A DNA stretch of 29,743 nucleotides, taken from Hydnum rufescens UP504 (Eukaryota > Basidiomycota > Agaricomycetes > Cantharellales > Hydnaceae). Position 1 is the stretch's first letter; each line of letters opens with the position of its first letter. The stretch spans positions 7,186 to 36,928 of the forward strand of contig MU129266.1 of assembly GCA_014904985.1 (NCBI GenBank), in the 5' to 3' direction. A program made the position numbers and the translations under genes. Under the pieces are notes generated by a model. That model saw nothing but the letters and a program-made list of their open reading frames with translations, had not been told where the DNA came from and did not search any database. This document shows, in pieces, positions 1-10,438 of this stretch.

Positions 1-959
1 GTCTGTTGGTCTCCGAGTGATGGCTTGCTAAACGTAGTCGCAGAGTGGTTGGGACGATAATTTGGAAAGAATAAAGCACGATCGTTAGTTGGAGTAGCGG
101 CCAAGAGACATCCGGAGTTCAAAGAGAGTGTGGTTTTGTAAGTGTCTGCCCACCTCCAGGGTGCAGGATGGCTATGGCGACAGTCCGCCAGGTCGTGTTC
201 TTCCACCGGGTCTGGAAGACGTGATGTATATTTGTGGTGACGTAAAAGCATTGGAGGCGCCTGCTTTTCTTGCAGTCTACTTCCTCAATGCCTATTCTGG
301 ATGGCGAACTACTGACTCGGTGTTGGAAATTCAAGTAATGTCTAGCCTTTATAGCATTCGAATGGTGTTTCCGCTTTGAGCCTGACGTATGTTGCCCTCT
401 AGTCCCTTTCTGTTGTCTTCCAAATGTTATATTAGTGTTGGATCAGCGTTAGGCTGGTTTGTTCACTGTTTGATCTTTCTTAGCCTCCAGCTATGGATTT
501 CATGTATGATTCGGAGTGGTGGACGATTTTGTACGAATAATTTGTTTGACTGTTTTATTTCGATTAACAAAGTTTCATAGGATGTCGATTTCTCATTTTT
601 TTTTTTTTTGTTTTTGTGTTGTAATTGGCCCTGTGGTCGTATTGCTGGACTGCTAAAATAGTTTGGTTTTGAGACCATTAGCCAGTTTGGTAACCAATAT
701 TGTTGGCTGTGAGGTTTAATAATCTCTTGAGGATCCACCCGTGGTCCAGTGTCTAAAGTTCCTGTGCAGTGGGCTCCTGAATTGCGCCTTTCATTTGATT
801 GACGATAGTTTCTCATTGAAGTTCACCATAGAGACCCGTTCGATTTAGGATATTTTTACTTAGATTATTTTTTTACCGAATGGAATGTTGGCATACTTTG
901 GATTGGTAGTTATGTAGTATATATGACCTGTCTTCATCCTTTCCCTATGGTCTGATCGT
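1..959. other. No secure gene; unassigned sequence
   Basis: I see no recognisable gene, RNA or repeat here. The longest plausible frame is a plus-strand ORF at 128-379 (83 aa, ATG to TGA). Its residues 30-80 look protein-like, but no family is recognised, no convincing splice extension was found, and a comparable minus-strand frame overlaps it. A T-run of about 12 lies near 595-609. It could be the degraded edge of a gene lying to the left of the window. Confidence 0.5.
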
Positions 960-1555
960 ATGTTTCAGGTCCTTTTTTCCTCCCAGCCCATTATTTTTGT
1001 TTTTTTGTTTTTCATCGTTTTCTTTTTGTTGTTTTTTTTTTGGGTGGCTTTTTCGTTTTTTTGTTGTGTTTATGTTTTGGTGTTCGGTTTTTTGTCGTTT
1101 TGGTTATCATGGTTTTTTTTTTTTTTTGTGTTTGGGTTTTGTTTGTTTGTTGTTGTTTGTTTTTGTTTGAGTGTTGTTCGGATGTGTTTGTCGTAGTGAG
1201 TATTCGTTCGTTGGGTGTGTCTTGTAGTACATTTGGTCTGTTGCGTCGTTTTTGTTAGTCTTTGCGTTTTGTGGTTGTTTTTTGTTTGTTGTGTGGGTGT
1301 GTGCTCTTCAGTGTGGTTTTTCTTTGATTGTGGGTGTTATTGCTTGTTTTGGTTGTTTTGTTGTTGGTTAGGTGGTTGTTGGTTGTTGTTATGGTTGTGT
1401 TGGTTGTATTTTCTGTGTGTGTCTGTGTCTTTTGATTTGTGTGAGTGTTCGGTTTGTTGTTGTGTTTTGTAGTGGTGTGTTTGGTTTATTTTTGGTTTGG
1501 GTGTTTCGGTTTTTGCTTGCTTGGTTTGTTTTGATTGTAGGTCTGATGTGTTTTT
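960..1555 (+). repeat. Strand-asymmetric GT-rich low-complexity tract
   Basis: For about 600 bp the plus strand is almost only T and G, with very few A or C and many TTGTTG, TTTGG and long T runs. It is not a simple tandem repeat: no fixed period is visible, and it is not telomere-like TTAGGG. Several overlapping long ORFs cross it, but their products are runs of Phe, Val, Cys, Leu and Gly, as expected from a stop-poor GT composition. I regard it as non-coding. Confidence 0.8.
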
Positions 1556-1660
1556 TTAACTACTATTTGATTGGATTACGGATCTGTTCCCAGCCATTGC
1601 AAAAAAGAAATATGCTGCTTGCGAATGAGTATTGGTCCGAGGCTTGTACGAATGGAGTGA

Positions 1661-2058
1661 TCAAGGCGACTTCATTCGCTGTTGACTTCCTTGTCGTGCC
1701 ATCAATTGCCCTCTATTCATGAAAATGTATATGTGGACTATGGCCGCACCGCAACAGATAATGAATGTCGCTATAGGGATTTTGCACCATATTTATCTTT
1801 GGTAAGTCCGATGGGAGGGCCATAGGAGTGGTGTGTAGTGCGCTGATTCAATGTTTTCAGGTTTTTTTGATGACACAGACAGGCATGGCTGGTGATCTGG
1901 AGCCAACATGTGTGGTCCAACTTTCCCACCGGGGTATTTTTCCTTTCCCCCTCCGCTTTGGTTATCCCATTGGAATTTGGACAAAAGGAGTTTTATTCTG
2001 GCCAATATCCTCTGCAATATCATCACGACTCTCCAAAGGACAGCGTCCAACGGTCTAA
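1661..2058 (+). CDS. Possible spliced gene fragment, unknown product (partial)
   Basis: A frame open from 1661 to 1801 (after a TGA at 1658) ends at a consensus donor, TTG|GTAAGT. A TTTTCAG acceptor follows at 1860, giving a 59-nt intron. The second exon continues in phase 0 from 1861 to a TAA at 2056-2058, about 112 codons in all. Exon 1 has no ATG, so the 5' end would lie further upstream or is lost. The predicted peptide is not low complexity, but I recognise no domain. The good splice pair and preserved phase are the only support. It may equally be chance in a degraded region. Confidence 0.22.
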
Positions 2059-2416
2059 ATGACATCCTTATCTGCACAAAATAGACAGTGGAAGGGAAAG
2101 CCTTGCGTCTTCTCTTCACCTCCGGGTCTAGATGTTTCAGTCTCCTTATACTCTGGTGGATTTGGACTCAGTGGGCCGTAATAGCCCTGGCCCAGGCCAA
2201 TTGGTTAAAGTATACTGGCCGCCTCAGTGGTTGGATAGTACGTTTGTTCAGACTACATGTTCCTGCTATTTGGAAGTTACAGTTTTGCTGGTGATTCATG
2301 CCATTGGGTACTTGTGAATCCATGAAGAGTTCTTGCTCTTGGATTATTTGAAGGATGGGCATTGCTGGTTTATAGTGCGGTGGTACCCGCTGACTGGGAG
2401 GTGGGTTTTTGTTTTA
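2059..2416. other. Unassigned sequence
   Basis: Three short overlapping ORFs under 70 codons lie here (2088-2294 and 2132-2317 plus, 2168-2362 minus). None looks like a family I know and none has convincing splice sites. I see no repeat or RNA gene. Confidence 0.5.
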
Positions 2417-2454
2417 TTTGATGCAGCCCATGCTGTAAATTTTTTCAAAAAATG

Positions 2455-2509
2455 GCGGTAACTTTACTGTAATTGATTTTTACATTAAGTACGGTAACTT
2501 GCAGTAACT
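2455..2509 (+). repeat. Left direct flanking repeat (GCGGTAAC type)
   Basis: Contains GCGGTAACTTTACTGTAAT, a ~20-bp spacer, then TACGGTAACTTGCAGTAAC. The same two-motif arrangement recurs in the same orientation at 6680-6735, outside the other end of the palindrome. Confidence 0.6.
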
Positions 2510-2772
2510 TTTTTGCATCAAAAGTTTTTGTCATCAAAGCTTGGGTATCCTGTTTCATTAAACCTTTTGCATCCAGGCTATTATTTATTTATTTCCAGTT
2601 ACATAATATATATATATTGAATATATGAATGGTAAAATTTCCTAAATGTCAGTAATTAGATAGTCCAATAAGAAGGAGGGTTGCCATTAGATAATATCCA
2701 TAAAAACCTTGGATAATATCCAGACAAAAAATCTGATTTATAAAAAAAAAGTAAAAATAAATTAAAATTATC
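2510..2772. other. AT-rich spacer with TA-repeat run
   Basis: AT-rich DNA between the direct repeat and the left palindrome arm, with a short (TA)n run near 2609-2620. Its counterpart right of the palindrome (6503-6679) does not match it well. No coding potential seen. Confidence 0.5.
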
Positions 2773-4342
2773 CAGTTCATAATACACTGAATTGACTATT
2801 GAAAAAATTGAAATGCGATAATTAGATGAACTACATCCAGAAAAAATTTTCCCCATCCAGCCAATGGGGCCAGGACAGGGGGGTGGTGCCTGGGATGGAT
2901 GGATGGACCCCTAGGGACCTGCTGATACAGTGAAAAAACCAGGCCCAGGGCCACTGGTTAGTGCCTGAAACAATGAGAACAGTAAAAACAGCACCGGAAC
3001 CACCTGGAAATTGCCGCAAAATAAGCGCTGGGCGGACGAGTCTGAAATTTGGCACATGATTAGAGACTATTAGGACGCAAATCATATCAAAATTTCAGCC
3101 CAATCCATGCATTACTTATGGAGATATCAGCCAAACAGGTTTACACATTAAAAATTGATTTCCTCCCCCTATAAAATAGCTAGGGACTTGAAACTTTACA
3201 CAGATTATAATGTCATTATCAAGTAATCATGTGCCAAAAATCAGCCCAATCCATCCACTTAAAGAGGGGGAACTGGGCAAGGGGGACTGGAACCACCGGA
3301 AGATGCCGGAAAATAAGCGCTGGGTGGACGAGTCTGAAACTCGGCACATAGGAAGAGACTATTAGACCAAAAATCATATCAAAATTTCAGCCCAATCCAT
3401 GCATTACTTATGGAGATATGAGCCAAACAAGTCTGGACATTGAAAATTGATTGACCCCCCCTACAGTCAAGATATGAACTTGAAATTTTACACAGAGTAT
3501 AGTCATATAATGGACTATATGTATACCAAATATCAGCCCAATCAGTTGGGTTTGAGACATTCAACTCCCTTGGCAGGCAGAAAAGAGAAAAAACCCCACC
3601 ATAAATGTGAATCACCCCACATTGGCCCAAAATAGGTGGAATTGACCTGTAATATTATGATACAGACTATATCCAAAAATGGAATGAATTGGATGTGTGG
3701 AAGTGGCTGAAATTGAGGGGGAGGGGGAGGACAATCAAAAGGGAATTACACAGGATGTAGAGCAGGGATGGATCTGATATTAGGCCACTAGTGTAATACA
3801 GATATGGGGAGTTCATATGCCAAATATCAGCCTAACCAGACTCCATTTAGGCATTGCTCCACATCATCCCCCCTTAACTCACAATTTCCTACCCAGGGCC
3901 TTCCATCCATGCCATTACCCTGAAAATTCACAGTTGGCCCATCCAAACACATTCATAACATCCCTCAAAATTTCAGATATCTTATTGCAATGTGAGACCT
4001 TGCAGAATATTTTCAAGTTTCACTGTAATACACCCTGCCAGTGGGGGCACTTCCAGGGCTCCAATGACTCTGATTTTTTGTAGGCCACACCTGGTCACCA
4101 TTTGAGGCCCAGGTGCAAAATTTCAGGCCATTCTAAGCACTTCTGGCATTGGTCACATGACCCAGATCTTCCCCTCCCCCTGCTTCACTCAGTGATCCAA
4201 TTTGCATGGACTTTGTGGCCATTTGTAGTAGTAGTAGGTGACACCCCATGATTCCAATTTGAAGACATTCCATGGAATATTTATTGAGTTATTCAAGAAA
4301 CATTCCAGATCAATTCAATTTGAGGTCAGAACTACAGTATTT
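2773..4342 (+). repeat. Left arm of giant inverted repeat
   Basis: Reading from the centre outward, this arm is the reverse complement of 4348-6502, with a 5-base loop (AGTGG, 4343-4347). Near the centre the arms are almost identical over several hundred bases. The outer match ends near ATCCAGTT at 2772. The arm holds two copies of a ~291-bp tandem unit, recognisable by the words CAATCCATGCATTACTTATG near 3100 and 3391. The right arm holds four, which explains its extra ~590 bp. ORFs such as 3817-4083 recur as mirror copies in the other arm and are not supported as genes. Confidence 0.93.
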
Positions 4343-4347
4343 AGTGG

Positions 4348-6502
4348 AAATACCGTGGTTCTGACCTCAAATTGAATTGATCTGGAATGTTTCTTGAATA
4401 ACTCAATAAATATTCCATGGAATGTCTTCAAATTGGAATCATGGGGTGTCACCTACTACTACTACAAATGGCCACAAAGTCCATGCAAATTGGATCACTG
4501 AGTGAAGCAGGGGGAGGGGAAGATCTGGGTCATGTGACCAATGCCAGAAGTGCTTAGAATGGCCTGAAATTTTGCACCTGGGCCTCAAATGGTGACCAGG
4601 TGTGGCCTACAAAAAATCAGAGTCATTGGAGCCTGGAAGTGCCCCCACTGGCAGGGTGTATTACAGTGAAACTTGAAAATATTCTGCAAGGTCTCACATT
4701 GCAATAAGATATCTGAAATTTTGAGGGATGTTATGAATGTGTTTGGATGGGCCAACTGTGAATTTTCAGGGTAATGGCATGGATGGAAGGCCCTGGGTAG
4801 GAAATTGTGAGTTAGGGGGGGATGATGTGGAGCAATGCCTAAATGGAGTCTGGTTAGGCTGATATTTGGCATATGAACTCCCCATATCTGTATTACACTA
4901 GTGGCCTAATATCAGATCCATCCCTGCTCTACATCCTGTGTAATTCCCTTTTGATTGTCCTCCCCCTCCCCCTCAATTTCAGCCACTTCCACACATCCAA
5001 TTCATTCCATTTTTGGATATAGTTTGTATCATAATATTACAGGTCAATTCCACCTATTTTGGGCCCAATGTGGGGTGATTCACATTTATGGTGGGGTTTT
5101 TTCTCTTTTCTGCCTGCCAAGGGAGTTGAATGTCTCAAACCCAACTGATTGGGCTGATATTTGGTATACATATAGTCCATTATATGACTATACTCTGTGT
5201 AAAATTTCAAGTTCATATCTTGACTGTAGGGGGGGTCAATCAATTTTCAATGTCCAGACTTGTTTGGCTCATATCTCCATAAGTAATGCATGGATTGGGC
5301 TGAAATTTTGATATGATTTTTGGTCTAATAGTCTCTTCCTATGTGCCGAGTTTCAGACTCGTCCACCCAGCGCTTATTTTCCGGCATCTTCCGGTGGTTC
5401 CAGTCCCCCTTGCCCAGTTCCCCCTCTTTAAGTGGATGGATTGGGCTGATTTTTGGCACATGATTACTTCATAATGACATTATAATCTGTGTAAAGTTTC
5501 AAGTCCCTAGCTATTTTATAGGGGGAGGAAATCAATTTTTAATGTGTAAACTTGTTTGGCTGATATCTCCATAAGTATTGCATGGATTGGGCTGAAATTT
5601 TGATATGATTTTCGGTCCAATAGTCTCTTTATACGTGCCAAATTTCAGACTTGTCCACTCAGTTCCTATTTTCCGGCAACTTCCGGTGGTTCCAGTCCCC
5701 CCTGCCCAGTTCCCCCTCTTTAAGTGGATGGATTGGGCTGATTTTTGGCACATGATTACTTCATAATGACATCATAATTGGTGTAAATTTTCAAGTCCCT
5801 AGCTATTTTATAGGGGGAGGAAATCAATTTTTAATGTGTAAACCTGTTTGGCTCATATCTCCCTAAGTAATGCATGGATTGGGGTGAAATTTTGATATGA
5901 TTTGCATCCTAATATTCTCTAATCATGTGCCAAATTTCAGACATGTCCACCCAGTGCTTAGTGTCCAGCAACTTCCGGTGGTTCTGGTCCTCCCTGCCCA
6001 GTTCCCCCTCTTTAGGTTCATGTATTGGCTGATTTTTGGCACATAGTTGCTTCATAGTGACCTCATACTATGTGTGAATTTTCAAGTCCCTAGCTATTTT
6101 ATAGGGGGAGGAAATCAATTTTTAATGTCTAATCCTGTTTGGCCCATATCTCCATAAGTAATGCATGGATTGGGCTGAAAGTTTGATATGATTTGCGTCC
6201 TAATAGTCTCTAATTATGTGCCAAATTTCAGACTCGTCCACCCAGCGCTTATTTTGCGGCAATTTCCGGTGGTTCCGGTGCTGTTTTTACTGTTCTCATT
6301 GTTTCAGGCACTAACCAGTGGCCCTGGGCCTGGTTTTTTCACTGTATCAGGGTCCCTAGGGGTCCATCCATCCATCCCAGGCACCACCCCCTGGTCCTGG
6401 GCCCCCATTGGGCTGGATGGGGAAATTTTTCTGGATGTAGTTCATCTAATTTCCGCATTTAGGCTTTTTTTCAATAGGAATCAGTGTATTATGTAACTGG
6501 AT
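4348..6502 (-). repeat. Right arm of giant inverted repeat, with expanded tandem units
   Basis: This is the inverted partner of 2773-4342. It carries four copies of the ~291-bp unit, marked by CATAAGTAATGCATGGATTG near 5278, 5571, 5864 and 6154. Copies diverge by scattered substitutions, whereas the non-repeated inner part stays nearly identical to the left arm. That suggests unit number changed after, or independently of, formation of the palindrome. Confidence 0.93.
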
Positions 6503-6679
6503 ACCATTTGGGAATCATTATATAATATTTTTAGTCACCCCAAACCCAGTATGGAAATTATCCTAAATAGGAAATGATTGGATGCAAATCCATGAAGAAC
6601 CCAACTGAGCCATTGGCTGATATTAAAATGCCTGGGGTTACCACAGCTGATGCAATAGCCAACCTGATGCATCAAAAAC

Positions 6680-6735
6680 GCGGTAACGGTAACTTACTGT
6701 AATCTTTGCAAAGCTCTTACGGTAACTTACTGTTT
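6680..6735 (+). repeat. Right direct flanking repeat (GCGGTAAC type)
   Basis: Contains CGGTAACTTACTGTAAT and, 20 bp later, TACGGTAACTTACTGTTT. It matches 2455-2509 in direct orientation, so it is not part of the palindrome symmetry. Confidence 0.6.
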
Positions 6736-7083
6736 CCAATGCAAAAAGGCTACATCATCAGGTGTTTGATGCCTTCCCCTTCATGTCCTTTGGGTATACC
6801 ACAAGGTTAGCCCTGAGTATCTGGGCATGATATATCTAAGCCTTTATTTTGAAACCGTGCCTTCTTGTCTTTGCTGCCTACTGTAAGATTGCCAGTTTCC
6901 CAATTGGTCAATGGAAATCTCCGGTGACGGGAAATTTCCGTTCAAGCCACCTCCATTGCTGCCTCATCATCAAATCTCACTGCTCTCCACAATTGATTGC
7001 CAGATCCGCACAGTCTTCTTTAACAGAGACTGTTCTTCTGCTGTCATATTGTACGATCTGCCTATTCCCGGACTCCTTAACCC

Positions 7084-7764
7084 ATGGCATCCTCCACCAA
7101 ACGAAAATTTGATGCTCACCAGGATTTCAGCATTGAGGAGAATGGGGTAACCCACCACTACCACTTCATCCCCTCCCCAACCAAGAAACGTCGCCGAAGA
7201 TATCCCATTGGCACTGCATACAAGGGTTGCGTCATCCAGCCCATAGTCTATGAGGGCGCCAGCAACACTCCCGCCACCCCTGTCAAAGCTCGAAGCCGGG
7301 CAGTTATCCAGCCATCTCCCGGTCATCAACAGACCATCTCAAATTCTTTGCCTGGGGGGGCCTTTGGGGCTGCCGATGAGGGATGGGAGGACATTCAAGA
7401 GGAGGACATTCGAGAGGACAGTTGTACCCCTGGCTTGCCATGGCTGGACAGTCGTACACCTCTACTGGGAAGTACCGCAATGGCTTCCCACCCCCAATGG
7501 GAGAAATGGAAAGAAATTTCTGCGGACCACTGGAAGCACCTGATTCCCACCCTTGTCAGACCATTCATGCGCTGGTGCCAGGAGATGTCATATGGGCGGC
7601 ATGAGGGGTCTCAGCACATCATACCCCTAAATTGCAAATGTGGGAAGAGTGCTTGCCGTGTGGAGGTGACAGCGGTGTACATGGACTGTGAGTTCAGGGA
7701 ATACAACGCTTCCTTCCTAGCATTGAGGGATTTTTACTACCAGGACTGGAACACCACTCCTTGA
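7084..7764 (+). CDS. KDZ copy A, N-terminal segment with CxC-type cysteine cluster
   Basis: This 226-aa ORF opens at an ATG in a good context (CCCATGG). Residues 30-40 are strongly basic (KKRRRR), a likely nuclear signal. Residues 135-170 (QWEKW...HLIPTLVRPFM) match the equivalent region of KDZ copy B (IQWNHVIIPSLIQPFM, near 15763). A zinc-binding-like CKCGKSAC cluster lies near residue 188. The frame stops at TGA 7762-7764, but the next cysteine motif (YCECCPLAL) continues at once in another frame, so the stop reflects a frameshift and not a true end. Cysteine clusters of this kind precede KDZ transposases in fungi and are thought to bind DNA or zinc. Confidence 0.7.
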   Translation: MASSTKRKFDAHQDFSIEENGVTHHYHFIPSPTKKRRRRYPIGTAYKGCVIQPIVYEGASNTPATPVKARSRAVIQPSPGHQQTISNSLPGGAFGAADEGWEDIQEEDIREDSCTPGLPWLDSRTPLLGSTAMASHPQWEKWKEISADHWKHLIPTLVRPFMRWCQEMSYGRHEGSQHIIPLNCKCGKSACRVEVTAVYMDCEFREYNASFLALRDFYYQDWNTTP

Positions 7765-8006
7765 CGTATTGCGAATGTTGCCCTCTGGCCTTAACTTTAG
7801 TGGCCATGGGGCTATTTCCGGCCTCGCCGATTCGCCCTTCCATTGCCTTCTCCCTTAGCCATCTCCTCTTTTCCAGTAAACTCTTCATCTATATATCCCC
7901 CAACATCACTGCCTGGTGCAGCACAATCAGTTCCAACCTCGTTGAAAAGAGATTCACCCCTTCTGCTACCATGAGTAAATTAATTACCCCTGGGGCTCTG
8001 ATTTGA
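7762..8006 (+). pseudogene. KDZ copy A, second half of cysteine cluster region
   Basis: The frame directly after the shift encodes YCECCPLAL followed by GLFPASPIRPSIAFSLS, the pattern seen in copy B as VCGCPSR with SLFPCAPLHPSLAVS. It then gives NITAWCSTI, matching the AWAATLENF stretch read in frame after the TGA in copy B. It ends at TGA 8004-8006. The reading continues in other frames at 8044 (FSTALQQFQLV), so this is an interrupted piece of one protein. Confidence 0.75.
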
Positions 8007-8409
8007 AGAGACTGAACAAGGACTCTAGGATGGTTTCTGCAAATTGTTCTCTACTGCATTGCAGCAGTTTCAACTAGTGCAACAGCGTGCGAATGAATTA
8101 ACATGGAATGTTGTCTGTGCCTCCCACAGTGGTCCAGGGGGGAGGGAACCTCTCTTCTGTAACGTATACCCCGGAACTGGTGAATGCCCTGTCTCAAGAC
8201 CCCATAGCCACTGGTTACTTCTTGAATGTGGAAGACCATCGGCCGCTTAGGGAGGATAGCGCCCCTAGTGCCCATCTCCATTCGTGTTGGCCATTGTGCT
8301 TTCCCATGGCAGAGGATTGTCTGGGGCTTCTACGAGAAGGCAATCACCTGTGGGCCTTTTCTACTCTCGCTGGGATTGAAGGACACTAGGCCTAACTGTT
8401 CTGCACCCC

Positions 8410-8925
8410 TTGCGTAGGTTCCACTCTGTGCTATGTCTAGATGCATGCTTCGAACAGCAGCAATGTAAAGGGGTGGGATTACAAGACATTCGACTGGATC
8501 TACCACGGACATGTTTCCTACTGACTGCTGAAGTGGAGAAGGCAAGACTTTATGTGGAGTCTCTCCACCCTACTCAGGGCAAGCGGGGTAGAAAGAAGCT
8601 TGCCTCCGAATTGAATGAATTTGATGAAGAAGACTGGGTGGAACCAGGTTTACACCTCCCAAACTCAGTGGTCAATGGGTGCGAGACCTCCTTCAAGGTG
8701 GCAAACGAGAACTGTGAAAAGGCCTCAACCACAACCTTTGCCTCTACTGGCCTAATGGCTGCAATCTGTCGTCATGATAGGGTGCTACGGCTAGTCAACA
8801 TGACCACTGCAGGAGAGAAACAGTACTATGCAATAGCTCTTTTGAGTTCTCTTTTCGATGAGCTGCCTTCTTGGTGGAGGTTGGGGTCCTCTACGACATT
8901 GCTTGTGTTTTGCATAGAAGCATGA
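8410..8925 (+). pseudogene. KDZ copy A, transposase core part 1
   Basis: This frame holds the first catalytic-Asp block (VLCLDACFEQQQ, where family members usually have D-A-N-F), the acidic linker, PGLHLPNSVVNGCE, and the CRHD and AGEKQYYA blocks. All align with copy B residues in the same order. The frame goes off after LPSWWR near 8880. A one-base shift restores the second Asp block (YDIAC) and leads to a donor at 8931. Confidence 0.85.
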
Positions 8926-8930
8926 ACAAG

Positions 8931-8995
8931 GTAAATTTCCTGGTTTTGTTACCCCAAGAGGAGATATCCTGATTGTTCTGTGTTTGTGTTGGCAG
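8931..8995 (+). other. Intron in KDZ copy A
   Basis: Donor AAG|GTAAAT at 8931 and acceptor TTGGCAG at 8995 give a 65-nt intron. Joining the flanks places ...HRSMNK next to WKILPLLL...WGVSVFHAFGHQW, which lines up without a gap against copy B, where no intron is present at that point. Confidence 0.75.
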
Positions 8996-9268
8996 TGGAA
9001 GATACTGCCATTGCTTCTGCCCAGGATTGATTGGGGTGTCTCAGTGTTTCATGCCTTTGGGCACCAGTGGCCTTGTCAATGTGTGTACCACCCCCAAAAA
9101 CGAAAAGGGTTTGGGTTCTCTGATGGTGAGGGGTGTGAAAGGTGCTGGGGAGCATTAAAAAAGCTGGCCCCAGTGTTACGAGTGTCAGGGGTATGCCTTT
9201 TTATCTCAAAGTTGCTTTCTGAGACTTACTGCCCAATTTCTAGCACCACCGATGGCTGTTTGTTCTGA
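8996..9268 (+). pseudogene. KDZ copy A, transposase core part 2 (third acidic motif)
   Basis: Encodes GVSVFHAFGHQWPCQ, the YHPQKRK block and FSDGEGCERCWG, the signature containing the third acidic residue of KDZ transposases. The aromatic-Trp-Ser usually following is changed to C-W-G. The frame stops at TGA 9266-9268. The stretch 9269-9520 still shows family-like residues in shifting frames with stops. Confidence 0.85.
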
Positions 9269-9524
9269 GTACTCAAGTGATACATTGGGATGAGATAACA
9301 GCTCAATCACAAGCTGTGTGGTTAATGAAGCATTACATCTGTGCTGTTGTTTGATTGGAGGCTGCAAAGAAACGAATTGGGGAGAGTGGTGTGTCCATTC
9401 TAACCCTTCAAGCCAGTTGGAAAGATCAGTTGGAGACCCAGTCTAAACCTCTACCCCATCAGTTGATGTTCTCTTCAGTGCAAAGTCTTGGAATGCTGAC
9501 TCCCTCATAGCTGTTGCCAAAAAT

Positions 9525-9833
9525 TTGGCAGGGGAGTTTGTGAACAAGATTGTCACCATGCTTGCAACCCATGCCAATGAAGAGGCTAGCCATAGGAAGT
9601 TACTCAAAGAGATATCACTGCTGGGAGAAGATGAAATAAGTGCTGATGCAAAGTTTGACCTCACTTTGCAAGCACAAAACAGGCAGGATTTCTTGAACAG
9701 GCTGGCTACAAGAATTAGGAGGGCTTGTCAGCAGTTGGCACAGAAGGACTGGCCCACATACAGTGCCTTGGAGAAGGCCCGTAAAGACAAATTCCTGGGA
9801 TTGCGGCTTCAAGCTTGGGAAGTAAAGCACTGA
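9525..9833 (+). pseudogene. KDZ copy A, helical C-terminal segment
   Basis: A 102-aa frame rich in Lys, Glu, Leu and Ala, probably helical, sits where copy B has its LLKQFKDQRAFQ to KDLQQLKKSAWL region. The start ATG is internal to the ancestral protein. It ends at TGA 9831-9833, then ~165 bp pass in other frames before the next conserved block. Confidence 0.65.
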
Positions 9834-9998
9834 TTACGAAGTCGCATTTGAGAGCGCCGCTTTGAATCAGAGCGATTGGAGAGGTCTTATTTCCGGTCAA
9901 CTCTAGGTAGGATTGTCATGATTGGGTAAAAGCCTTCTAAAGCTGACCTAGTGGTTCATTCATAAGATCATAAAGCACATGCACAGACAGCAGAGGCA

Positions 9999-10409
9999 TT
10001 GAAGCGCCGAATGCCTGGGATAAGAGCCTTGGCCAAGAGATATAACACCTTGTGTGCTCAGCTATCTGACATGAAAGCCCGGTCTGCAATTCACAAGAAT
10101 GCTGTGATTCCAAAACCTGTGGACATCAATGGGCTGTTTGACATTGGAGTGGATGATGCTATCTGGGAGGATGCAGGCCTTGATGGTGATGCTGAAGAAG
10201 CCCCCCCTGCATGGTTAGCAGATGAAGGGATCAGGGAGGGAATCAAGGCAATGTTGATGTATGACCAGGGAAAGGAGGAGATCCGGAGGCTGAGCATTGA
10301 AATGCATGCTCTTGTGGCATCCCTTGCACAGCAATGCCTGGCTATAGAGAAGGCTGTGGCCACATGCACAGGTGGGAGGCCTGTGGTCCTTGCAAGTGAG
10401 AGGCACTGA
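9999..10409 (+). pseudogene. KDZ copy A, C-terminal WL-domain segment
   Basis: Residues include RYNTLCAQL, then GLFDIGVDDAIWEDAG and PPAWLADEGIREGIKAML, matching copy B (VYKLDVDEDIWLAQS, VPAWLSDASVRVGIRAA). This is the usual order in the C-terminal third of KDZ transposases. The frame ends at TGA 10407-10409, and the protein resumes in another frame at about 10410 (SADDQVDDVLLFELQ). Confidence 0.8.
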
Positions 10410-10438
10410 GTGCTGATGACCAGGTAGATGATGTACTT

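Larger units (their letters stand above)
2417..6772. mobile_element. Non-autonomous foldback-like element with candidate 8-bp TSD
   Basis: The 8-bp word TTTGATGC occurs at 2417-2424 and again at 6765-6772, just outside a 4.3-kb segment dominated by a giant inverted repeat. Inside each boundary is a pair of CGGTAACTT-type motifs (2455-2509 and 6680-6735), in direct rather than inverted orientation. No transposase is encoded. An 8-bp duplication would suit hAT-like or Zisupton-like transposition, but the outermost bases do not form a clear terminal inverted repeat, and GATGC-type words are common here. The boundary call is therefore tentative. The ORFs inside are mirror images of each other and are not genes. 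Confidence 0.45.

Noticed and set aside
960..1555. Telomeric or subtelomeric repeat
   Set aside because: No TTAGGG-type period and no orientation pattern typical of telomeres.
960..1722. Four overlapping plus-strand ORFs rich in Phe, Val, Cys and Leu that could look like membrane proteins
   Set aside because: They follow from the GT-only composition, which cannot easily form stops; several frames are open at once.
3817..5311. ORFs with the same protein in mirrored positions (3817-4083 plus and 4585-4872 minus; 3379-3630 minus and 4955-5311 plus)
   Set aside because: They are reverse-complement copies within the giant palindrome and show no domain, splice structure or bias; identity comes from the DNA repeat.
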